NCBI GenBank assembly: GCA_963705955.1
Contig: CAVPLH010000009.1
Location: 48,801-112,800, forward strand
Reading direction: 5' to 3'
Length of the DNA: 64,000 nt
Source: WHSW01 sp963705955
GTDB taxonomy: Bacteria; Actinomycetota; Thermoleophilia; Solirubrobacterales; 70-9
Shown piece by piece: positions 7,724 to 15,403 of this stretch (position 1 is its first letter; each line of letters starts with the position of its first letter). A program made the position numbers and the translations under genes. Below the pieces are notes generated by a model. It made no database searches. It was not told the origin of the DNA and was given only the letters and a program-made list of their open reading frames with translations.

Positions 7724-8530
7724 TCACTTGATCACCGAGATCTCTGGATGGGTCGCCAAGAGCGTCTGCGTGAAGACGTAGTTGAACGCAAAGACGCCCA
7801 GGAAGGCGATCACGACCGCTTCGTTTACCGCCCGCCCCACCCCCTCGGCGCCTCCGGACGCATTCATCCCCTTATAGGAGCAGACGATCGCGATGATCGC
7901 CCCGAACAGGGTCGTCTTTAAGATCGACCCCCAGAGGTCGGTGACCGAGGCGTTGTTGAACAGGGTCGCGAAGAAGCCGCCGAGCGGCTGGCCGTAGGCG
8001 ATCTCGGCGAACAGCCCGCCGGCGATCCCGAACAGGAGCGCGTAGATGTCGAGCAGCCCGGTGATCAGCATCAGGCTGAGAAAGCGCGGCACGACGAGGT
8101 TCTTGATCGGGTCGACGCCGAGCACCTGCAGCGCGTCGAGCTCCTCGCGGATCTTCCGCGCCCCGAGGTCGGCGGTGATCGCTGTCCCGGCGACCCCGGC
8201 GACCACGACCGCGGTCACGAACGGCGCGAACTCGCGCACCGAGGCGAGGATGAAGAAGCCCCCGAGCCGGTCCAGGGCGCCGAACAGGCTGAGGAAGTTG
8301 GCCGCCTGCAGGCCCGGGGCGCCGAACCCGAAAGCGACGGTCGAGATCAGCATCGGAAACCAGCAGAGCTGCAGCGCGAAGAGGAACTGACTGACGAACT
8401 CGCCGCCGTAGGGGTAGGGGGGCCGGACGGTCGCGGTGATCGTCTTGCCGGTCAGGATCATCATGTTCCCGACCTGCTCGAACAGCGATTTTGCGGGAAG
8501 GAATGCCCTGTCAGCGACTGATCTGACCAT
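7724..8530 (-). CDS. MlaE/YrbE-family lipid ABC permease (first copy)
   Basis: 268 residues with five to six hydrophobic spans and the MlaE signature region around TAITADLGARKIREELDALQVLGVDP (residues about 130-155; split here), plus a C-terminal GMNASGGAEGVGRAV motif. It is clearly paralogous to the protein encoded at 6812-7606. ATG 8530 is preceded by GGAGGAG, a strong ribosome site. It is the first gene of the minus-strand run and is divergent from the lipoprotein gene starting near 8639, so the promoter should lie in 8531-8638. No MCE (MlaD) substrate-binding gene accompanies it here. Confidence 0.9.
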   Translation of the reverse strand: MVRSVADRAFLPAKSLFEQVGNMMILTGKTITATVRPPYPYGGEFVSQFLFALQLCWFPMLISTVAFGFGAPGLQAANFLSLFGALDRLGGFFILASVREFAPFVTAVVVAGVAGTAITADLGARKIREELDALQVLGVDPIKNLVVPRFLSLMLITGLLDIYALLFGIAGGLFAEIAYGQPLGGFFATLFNNASVTDLWGSILKTTLFGAIIAIVCSYKGMNASGGAEGVGRAVNEAVVIAFLGVFAFNYVFTQTLLATHPEISVIK

Positions 8531-8638
8531 CTGCTCCTCCGGTCGCCGACACCACCCGGCAGCCAGTCGGACAAGATTATTCGATGGACAGCACCGCCGC
8601 CACCCCCAACCGTCAGGCGGACCGCGGGTCGAGCCGCG

Positions 8639-9403
8639 TTGACCGCCGATCGGGCCGGACTGGGCTGGCGAGACCCCGCGCGGTGGTATGTTCCGGCCGC
8701 CTTGGGGGAGGAGATCGCCACAAGGGTCCGCCCACAGCGCACGCTCCGAGGTGCACGGACGCTCTTCGCGCTCGCCGCGGCCGCCGTCCTCGCCTCGGGT
8801 GTCGCGGCGTGCGGGAGCAGCGGGACCCGCCAGGACGCCGACGAGCCGAGCGCTAATTTCCCCGTCGACGTCGTCAGCGCGGAGTTCCCGAAGGAACAGC
8901 GGCTCGCGCAGACGAGCGACCTGCGACTCGAGGTCAAGAACTCCGGCAACGAGCAGGTCCCCAACCTCGCGGTGACGATCTGGACCGGCGACGAGAAGGC
9001 CGGCGGGTCGTTCCAGGTGCGCTCCGACCAACCGGGGCTCGCCGATCCCAACCGCCCGGTGTGGGTGCTGGAGAACGGCTACCCGAAGCTGCTCACGGCG
9101 GGCGTCGATCAGCGCACCCTCGATCAAGCTCCGACCGCGGGGGCCGACGTCGCGCAGACCGACACGTTCGCGTTCGGGCCGGTCGCGCCCGGCGACAGCA
9201 AGGACATCGTCTGGCGCCTGACGCCGGTGGTCGCCGGGACGTACACGATCCACTACGAGCTCGCCGCGGGCCTGACCGGCAAGGCGAAGGCGGTGACCGG
9301 CGACGGGAGCAAGGTCGAGGGCGAGTTCGTGGTCACGATCTCCAGCAAGCCCCCACGCGCCAGCGTCGACGCCAACGGCAAGGTCGTCCTGCAGGGCAAC
9401 TGA
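8639..9403 (+). CDS. putative lipoprotein with an extracellular Ig-like region
   Basis: The mature part follows a lipobox-like end of a signal sequence, LASGVAAC, with the lipidated Cys at codon 58 counted from ATG 8639. Downstream are beta-rich segments (LRLEVKNSGNEQVPNLAVTIW; TYTIHYELAAG) that resemble a CARDB/DUF11-like adhesion or carrier fold. The true start is uncertain: ATG 8639 adds 20-30 unlikely residues; TTG 8702 lies right at a GGGGGAGGAG ribosome-like site, which would suit a start a few codons later, but no ATG/GTG is there. It lies 25 bases before the first PQQ-type dehydrogenase and may be co-transcribed. Confidence 0.65.
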   Translation: MTADRAGLGWRDPARWYVPAALGEEIATRVRPQRTLRGARTLFALAAAAVLASGVAACGSSGTRQDADEPSANFPVDVVSAEFPKEQRLAQTSDLRLEVKNSGNEQVPNLAVTIWTGDEKAGGSFQVRSDQPGLADPNRPVWVLENGYPKLLTAGVDQRTLDQAPTAGADVAQTDTFAFGPVAPGDSKDIVWRLTPVVAGTYTIHYELAAGLTGKAKAVTGDGSKVEGEFVVTISSKPPRASVDANGKVVLQGN

Positions 9404-9428
9404 CCCGCTCCGCTACCGTGCCTCGACG

Positions 9429-10682
9429 GTGCGAACGCGGAGGTGCAAGGCAACGGCACTGGCCGGATCGATCGCCGTCCTCGCAGTCGTCGCGCCGGGA
9501 TGCGGAGGTTCCGGTGCGGCGCCGTCGACGTCCGCGAACGCGACTACGACGACCTCAACCGGCGAGGCGACGACGACTCGACCCACCGGCGGCCCCGGGC
9601 CGCAGGTGGGCGACGGGAACGGTGGCGTCGCGCTGCAGAAGATCGGTGACTTCGAGCAGCCGGTCTATGTCACCGGATCGCCTTTCGACGATGCCGTCTA
9701 CGTGGTCGAGCAGTGCGGGCGGGTCATCCGGGTTCCGCCGGGCGGCGGACAGCCGCGCGTATTTCTCGAGATCAGCGATCAGGTCACCTGCGGCGGCGAG
9801 CAGGGCCTGCTCTCGGTCGCCTTCGACCCGATCGACGAGACGCTGCTCTACGTCTACTTCACCGACACCGACGCCAACCAGCGGATCGTCGAATACCGCC
9901 GCTCGTCGGCGGACCCGACCGTCGCCGACCCGGCGAGCGCCCGCGAGGTGCTCGAGATGGACGACGAGGCGCCGAACCACAACGGAGGCCTGTTGCTGTT
10001 CGGGCCCGATCGCGACCTCTACGTCGGCACCGGCGACGGCGGCGGCGAGGGCGACCCGGAGCGAAGCGCCCAGGATCTCTCGTCGCCGTTGGGCAAGATC
10101 CTGCGGATCGATCCCCACGACGCCGGCTCCGAGCCGTACACGATCCCGGGCGGAAATCCGTATGCCGGCGACCCCGGTGCCCGACCCGAGGTGCTGATCC
10201 GCGGGCTTCGCAACCCGTGGCGCTTCTCGTTCGACCAGACGACCGGAGACCTGTGGATCGGCGACGTCGGCCAGAGCACGTTCGAGGAGATCGACGCCGC
10301 GCCCGCGTCCCAGGTCGATTCGGGGCTCAACTACGGCTGGTCGGCGTTCGAGGGCACGGACCGCTTCAACTCGGACCAGTCGGCGCCCGGTGCGCGGCCG
10401 CCGGTGCTCGAGTACAGCCATGACCACGGTTGCTCTGTGACCGGCGGCTACGTCGTCCGCGACCGCGACCTGCCGACGCTCTACGGGCGCTATCTGTACG
10501 GCGACTACTGTGCGGGCCAGTTGCGCAGCTTCAGCGCCGACCCCCAGCGGATGGCGAGCGACGACCGCGCTCTCGGGCCGCGGGTCGCCGCCTTGAGCTC
10601 GTTCGGGATCGCGCGCGGGCAGATCTACGTGACCTCGAGCCAGGGACCGGTCTACCGGCTCGTCCCGGAGCCCGGCGGTTGA
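9429..10682 (+). CDS. PQQ-type sugar dehydrogenase lipoprotein (GSDH family), copy 1
   Basis: 417 residues starting at GTG 9429. A lipoprotein signal peptide ends in VVAPGC (Cys25); a low-complexity Thr/Ser linker follows, then a soluble glucose dehydrogenase-like beta-propeller. Family-typical segments are EQGLLSVAFDP, the NHNGG loop with the His expected to contact PQQ, YVGTGDGGGEGDP, LGKILRID, RGLRNPWRFSFD and GLNYGW. The family oxidises aldose sugars outside the membrane with pyrroloquinoline quinone. The stop overlaps the next, paralogous gene as TTGA. Whether the organism makes PQQ is not visible here. Confidence 0.85.
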   Translation: MRTRRCKATALAGSIAVLAVVAPGCGGSGAAPSTSANATTTTSTGEATTTRPTGGPGPQVGDGNGGVALQKIGDFEQPVYVTGSPFDDAVYVVEQCGRVIRVPPGGGQPRVFLEISDQVTCGGEQGLLSVAFDPIDETLLYVYFTDTDANQRIVEYRRSSADPTVADPASAREVLEMDDEAPNHNGGLLLFGPDRDLYVGTGDGGGEGDPERSAQDLSSPLGKILRIDPHDAGSEPYTIPGGNPYAGDPGARPEVLIRGLRNPWRFSFDQTTGDLWIGDVGQSTFEEIDAAPASQVDSGLNYGWSAFEGTDRFNSDQSAPGARPPVLEYSHDHGCSVTGGYVVRDRDLPTLYGRYLYGDYCAGQLRSFSADPQRMASDDRALGPRVAALSSFGIARGQIYVTSSQGPVYRLVPEPGG

Positions 10683-11947
10683 ACGCTCGAGCGCGCCAGG
10701 TCCTCGTCGCCCTGGTCCTCGCGGCGCTCGGGCCGCTTGGCGGTCCTGGCGCGGATGCCGGCGCCGCCGCGGGGCACCCGCGATCGGCAAGCGCCCTCGA
10801 GCTGCGTCAGATCGGGCGCTTCGAGCAGCCGACCTACGTCACCCAGGCACCGGGCGAGCCGCACACCGTGTACGTCGTCGAACAGCCGGGGCTGGTTGTC
10901 GCCGTGCGCAAGGGCCGCGCCCTGAGCCGCCCCTTCCTCGACATCACCGAGCGGGTCCACTTCGGGTCCCGCGAGACCCCGTCGGTCGAGGCGGGGCTGT
11001 ACTCGATCGCCTTCGACCCGGCTTATCAGCGAAACCGGAGCTTCTACGTCTTCTACACCGGCCCGGGCGGCAACAACTACATCGACCGCTATCGGCGAGC
11101 CGGCGGCAGGGCGGTGGTCGCCGACCCGCGATCACGGCGCTCGCTGCTCGAGATCAAGCACCCGTACGCCGACTCGCACAACGGCGGTCAGCTTCAGATC
11201 GGCCCCGACGGCATGCTTTGGGCGACCACCGGCGACGGGGGGTGCTGCGACGACGCTTACGATCAGGCGCGCAGCCTCGGCACCCTGCTCGGCAAGCTGC
11301 TGCGGATCGACCCGACCCCACCGCCGGGCTCCCGCCTCGCTCCGCCGGGGAATCCGCTGGTCGGCGTTCCGGGGCTCGACCCGATCTACGCCTGGGGGCT
11401 GCGAAACACCTGGCGCTTCTCCTTCGACCGCCTCACCGGCGCGCTGGCGCTCGCCGACGTCGGCGACAACGCGATGGCGCGCGAGGAGGTCGACTTCCTG
11501 ACCCCGGGCGCCGCGGACGGGGCGAACTTCGGCTGGCCCGAGTACCAGGGCTTTCACCTCAACGACCCGAGCCGACCCGGCGTCGGCCGGCCGGTATGGC
11601 CGGTGTTCAGCTACAACCACGCCGGAGGGCGACGCTGCGCGATCACGGGCGGCTACGTCGTTCGCGACCCGGCCCTGCCGCAGCTCTACGGGCGCTATCT
11701 GTGGACCGACTACTGCGGAGGCCGCATCCACAGCTTCACGCCGCCGACCCCCACGGTGACGGGCCTCGCGCCCGACGGCCGCGCCGCCGACGATCGCGAC
11801 GAAGGGCTCTACCTTCGGTACCCGACCTCGTTCGGCGAGGGCCTCTCCGGACAGATCTACGTCGTCTCGGGCGCCGGGCCCGTGTACCGGATCGAGTCGA
11901 AGCGCCGGGCCGGCCGGGCACGAACGCGGGACGGGGCCGCCGAGTAG
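10679..11947 (+). CDS. PQQ-type sugar dehydrogenase (GSDH family), copy 2
   Basis: 422 residues, with the same fold landmarks as the preceding gene: AGLYSIAFDP, DSHNGGQLQIGPDG, WATTGDGG, LGKLLRID, WGLRNTWRFSFD and ANFGWPEY. The start is taken as TTG 10679, which overlaps the previous stop in a 4-base TTGA; the encoded N-terminus (QVLVALVLAALGPLGG) is a signal peptide, here without a lipobox, so this copy is probably secreted or anchored by its signal. Starting further upstream would run through the first gene. Two translationally coupled paralogues suggest a heteromeric or dual-specificity extracellular sugar oxidation step. Confidence 0.8.
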   Translation: MNARARQVLVALVLAALGPLGGPGADAGAAAGHPRSASALELRQIGRFEQPTYVTQAPGEPHTVYVVEQPGLVVAVRKGRALSRPFLDITERVHFGSRETPSVEAGLYSIAFDPAYQRNRSFYVFYTGPGGNNYIDRYRRAGGRAVVADPRSRRSLLEIKHPYADSHNGGQLQIGPDGMLWATTGDGGCCDDAYDQARSLGTLLGKLLRIDPTPPPGSRLAPPGNPLVGVPGLDPIYAWGLRNTWRFSFDRLTGALALADVGDNAMAREEVDFLTPGAADGANFGWPEYQGFHLNDPSRPGVGRPVWPVFSYNHAGGRRCAITGGYVVRDPALPQLYGRYLWTDYCGGRIHSFTPPTPTVTGLAPDGRAADDRDEGLYLRYPTSFGEGLSGQIYVVSGAGPVYRIESKRRAGRARTRDGAAE

Positions 11948-11992
11948 AGTCAGCAGCCCGCGCAAGCCGCCAACGAGGAGGACACGCAGAGC

Positions 11993-13567
11993 ATGGAGTC
12001 CGCGACACGACCCGAGGCCGCAGAAGCCGAAACCGGTTCCGCGAACGGGAGCCCGGCGGCAGCCGAGGTGATCGAGGTTCGCCGTCCCGTCGACGGCAGC
12101 CTGATCGAGACGCTCCCGATCGACGGCCCGGAGCAGGTCGCCGCGGCGGTCGCCGGCGTGCGCGCCGCCCAGCCGGCATGGGAGGCGATCGGCTTCGCCG
12201 GCCGCAGGCGGTGGCTCGAGTCGCTGCGCGATTGGATCCTCGCCAATCAGGATCGGATCGACGACCTGATGCAGGAGGAGACCGGCAAGGTACGAGCCGA
12301 TGCGACGCTGGAGGCCTTCTACTGCCTCGACGCGATCAACTTCTGGTGCGAGCAGGGCCCCAGGTTCCTCGCCGACGAGGTGATCACGCCGCACATGCCG
12401 CTGCTGCGAGCCAAGCGCCACAAGATCGTCTACCGCCCGTACGGCGTCGTCGGGATCATCAGCCCCTGGAACTACCCGGTCATCCTCTCGCTGGGCGACG
12501 CGCTGCCCGCCCTCATGGCGGGTAACGCGGTCGTGATCAAACCCTCCGAGCTGACGCCGTTGACCGTGATCGAGCTGGTCCGCGCCTGGCGCGAGGAGGT
12601 CGGAGCGCCCGACGTGCTGGCGGTCGTCAACGGCACCGGTGAGACCGGCGGAGCGCTTGTCGACGAGTCGGACTACATGCAGTTCACCGGCTCGGAGAAG
12701 ACCGGCAAGATCGTCATGAAGCGCGCCGCCGAGACCCTGACCCCGGTCAGCCTCGAGCTCGGCGGCAAGGATCCGTTGATCGTCACCCGCGACGCGGACC
12801 TCGAGCGGGCCGTGAACGCCACCGCCTGGGGCGGGCTCTTGAACGCGGGGCAGACGTGCATCTCGATCGAGCGCGTCTACGTCGAGGAGCCGGTCTACGA
12901 CGAGTTCGTCGACATGCTGCGCGCCAAGGTCGAGACCCTTCGCCAGGGCGCCGACGGCGATACCTACACCGCCGAGCTCGGCGCGATGACCTCGCCGGCC
13001 CAGGTCGAGATCGTCTCCGAGCAGGTCGAGGACGCCCGCGCGGCCGGCGCCCGCGTGCTGACCGGCGGCAAGCGCAAGGAGGGGCCGGGTGACTGGTACG
13101 AGCCGACCGTGATCGCCGACGTCGACCACTCGATGAAGGTGATGCGCGAGGAGACGTTCGGACCGGTGATCCCGGTGATGAAGGTCAGCGACGTCGAGGA
13201 GGCGATCGAGCTCGCCAACGACAGCGACTACGGGCTCGGCTCGTCGGTGTTCGCCGGTGACCCCGGGGACGGCGAGCGGATCGCGCGCCGGATCGAGGCG
13301 GGGCACTGCAACGTCAACGACGTGCTCGTCAACTACAACGTGCTCGGGCTGCCGATGGGCGGCTGGAAGAAGTCCGGGATCGGCGTCCGCCACGGAGCCC
13401 AGGGGATCCGGCGCTTCTGCCACACCGAGGCACTGACGATCCCGCGGCTCCCGCAGGCGAAGTCGGAGCCGATCTGGTTCCCGTACAGCCCCCGCAAGCG
13501 CGGCGCCGTCCGGCGTCTGTACCGGTTCCTGACCGCGCGCGGGCTGCGCAACCGCCTCCGCGGCTGA
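11993..13567 (+). CDS. NAD(P)-dependent aldehyde dehydrogenase
   Basis: 524 residues. The ALDH landmarks are present: the oxyanion Asn in SPWNYP, the cofactor region GNAVVIKPSELTP, the FTGSEKTGK turn, Glu255 in LELGGKDP and catalytic Cys289 in NAGQTC. The final 30 residues are basic and extend beyond the usual end (RKRGAVRRLYRF). The family oxidises aldehydes to acids. The gene lies 45 bases after the second sugar dehydrogenase, and a GAGGAG site precedes ATG 11993. It converges on the DUF899 gene. Substrate cannot be deduced; succinate-semialdehyde-type and coniferyl-aldehyde-type enzymes are both possible. Confidence 0.9.
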   Translation: MESATRPEAAEAETGSANGSPAAAEVIEVRRPVDGSLIETLPIDGPEQVAAAVAGVRAAQPAWEAIGFAGRRRWLESLRDWILANQDRIDDLMQEETGKVRADATLEAFYCLDAINFWCEQGPRFLADEVITPHMPLLRAKRHKIVYRPYGVVGIISPWNYPVILSLGDALPALMAGNAVVIKPSELTPLTVIELVRAWREEVGAPDVLAVVNGTGETGGALVDESDYMQFTGSEKTGKIVMKRAAETLTPVSLELGGKDPLIVTRDADLERAVNATAWGGLLNAGQTCISIERVYVEEPVYDEFVDMLRAKVETLRQGADGDTYTAELGAMTSPAQVEIVSEQVEDARAAGARVLTGGKRKEGPGDWYEPTVIADVDHSMKVMREETFGPVIPVMKVSDVEEAIELANDSDYGLGSSVFAGDPGDGERIARRIEAGHCNVNDVLVNYNVLGLPMGGWKKSGIGVRHGAQGIRRFCHTEALTIPRLPQAKSEPIWFPYSPRKRGAVRRLYRFLTARGLRNRLRG

Positions 13568-13589
13568 GCGCGAGCCGGCGCGAACCTGG

Positions 13590-14326
13590 CTATCCGCGGG
13601 CGGGTAGCTGAGCTGCTCGTCCCAGTCGGGGCGTCCCTCCGGCGTCAGGTCGAACAGGTTCCAGACCGGCTCGAGCGTGCCGAGATGGCGGGGATCCTGT
13701 CCGGGGTCGCTCGGGGCGTAGAAGAGCTCGGAGCCCCAGAAGTGGCGAATCACCGCGCCGTCACGGTGAAACACGTTCAGCATCGGCCGCTGTTCTCCAT
13801 CGGCCGTCTCGCCGAGGTAGTCACGGTTGTAGGTGTTGGCGGCCGACGACAAGAGCCGCAGGCGTCGCCAGCCGCGCTCCTCGGCAAAGGTGAGGACGCG
13901 GGAGAGCGGGGACTTCGCGACGACCGCGAAGTTGATCTGCTGGCGGGCGTGCTCGGCGGCGCCGTCGAGCTGGTCGAGCAGCGCGACGCATGACGGGCAG
14001 GGGCTCTGCTCGAGCTCCAGAAGCGCCGTCTGTCCGCTCGCTGCCCCCGGCCGGTGGTCGCCGGGGTCGCGCGGGAACATGAAGTTGTAGATCGCGAGCG
14101 AGTCCTTGCCGGGCGCGAACAGCTCCGAGAGCCTGACCTCGGTCGGGCTGCCGTCCGCCGCCGCACCCTCGAAGACGTAGTCCTCGGCGACGACGCCGCC
14201 CGGCGGCAGCTCGCGCCTCGAGGCGGCGACGGCCTCGATCGCGCGACGCAGCTCGATCTCCCGTTCGAGCAGTCGATCGCGCGCCTTGCGGTACTCCGTC
14301 GACTCTCCCGGGAAGTTGACGCTCAT
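13590..14326 (-). CDS. DUF899 thioredoxin-like protein (stop codon displaced)
   Basis: The frame from ATG 14326 encodes a DUF899-type protein: a thioredoxin-like core with LAIYNFMFPRDPGD, the cysteine pair SPCPSC (residues 108-113), and the family's C-terminal NLFDLTPEGRPDWDEQLSY (ending at about residue 241). Homologues normally end right after this Tyr. Here the frame stays open antisense to the aldehyde and sugar dehydrogenases down to 11132, which cannot be real coding. A TAG lies at 13592-13590, 4 codons after the Tyr but one frame away, so a single missing base would restore a normal end. I give that TAG as the likely end. Confidence 0.65.
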
Positions 14327-14468
14327 CGCTCTCTCCTCTTGTTCGTGGATCCGTGCCCGCCGCGCTCGGGCAGGCAGGCAGCCGGCTTGCGGCGCCTATC
14401 GGTCATGACCGGGCCCGATCGCCAGACTAATCGCGGGAGATCGCCGCAGCCGGTCATAGGCTTCAGGC

Positions 14469-15356
14469 GTGGACCAGCTCGCGGGAATCGGCGCCGCCGC
14501 CACGCGACAGCCGCGCGACGATCGCGTTCTGCCGGCGACGCGCTGGGGCGCGCTGGTCATCTTCGCGATCCTCGTTCCCGCGGTGATCGTGCTCTGGGGA
14601 GCGCCGGGTCATACTGCGGAGGCCTGGTCGTGGACGGTCGCGCCGGACCTGACGCCGATCTTCCTCGGCTCCGGCTACGCAGCGGGGGCGTACTTCTTCT
14701 GGCGCACGTTTCGCGCCGAGCGCTGGCACCCGTCCTCGGCCGGAGTCTTCTCGGCCGCGGTCTTCGCCGGCGTGATGCTGATCGCGACGCTGATCTCGTG
14801 GGAGAAGTTCAACCACGGCGACGCTCCGCTGCTCGCGGGGGTCGCCTTCTACGGGTGGGTCGTCGTCTACATCGCCTCACCGTTCGCGGTCATCTGGCTG
14901 TGGCTCCGCAACCAGAGAACCGATCCCCGTCGACCCGAGCCCTCGGATGCGATCGTCCCCGCCGCCGTCCGGCGGGGTGCGCAGCTGTTCGCCGCCGCGG
15001 CACTGGTCGCGGCGACGCTGTTCTTCGTCTCCCCTTCGACCGCGATCGACGTCTGGCCTTGGACCCTGACGCCGCTGACCGCGAGGGTGCTCGCGAGCTT
15101 CACGGCGCAGGTCGGCTTCGGAGCGCTGCTCGTCTCGCTCGATCCGCGCTGGAGCGGCTGGCGGCTGCTCGTCCAGACGTTCTTCGTCGCGACCGCCTTC
15201 CTGCTCGTCGGGGCGCTTCGCGCCTTCGGGGATTTCGATCAGGGCAACCCGCTGACCTGGCTGTACCTCGCCGGACTGCTGGTCGCCGACCTCGGGCTCT
15301 TCCTCCTCTACCGGTCGATGGAGGCACAGACGGCGAGCCGCGGTGGTCGAGCATGA
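14469..15356 (+). CDS. multispanning membrane protein, function unknown
   Basis: 295 residues from GTG 14469. About eight hydrophobic spans are visible (roughly residues 27-45, 60-80, 95-112, 125-145, 170-190, 205-225, 232-252, 262-282). Trp-rich loops (AWSWTVAPDLTP; DVWPWTLTPLTARV) occur twice at matching positions, indicating an internal duplication of a four-helix unit. No known catalytic motif was recognised. It is divergent from DUF899 and converges on metH. Confidence 0.65.
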   Translation: MDQLAGIGAAATRQPRDDRVLPATRWGALVIFAILVPAVIVLWGAPGHTAEAWSWTVAPDLTPIFLGSGYAAGAYFFWRTFRAERWHPSSAGVFSAAVFAGVMLIATLISWEKFNHGDAPLLAGVAFYGWVVVYIASPFAVIWLWLRNQRTDPRRPEPSDAIVPAAVRRGAQLFAAAALVAATLFFVSPSTAIDVWPWTLTPLTARVLASFTAQVGFGALLVSLDPRWSGWRLLVQTFFVATAFLLVGALRAFGDFDQGNPLTWLYLAGLLVADLGLFLLYRSMEAQTASRGGRA

Positions 15357-15403
15357 GCTCCTGACGACCTGAGCGAGGTCGCGCACCCGGCCCAGGTCCC
15401 CGG

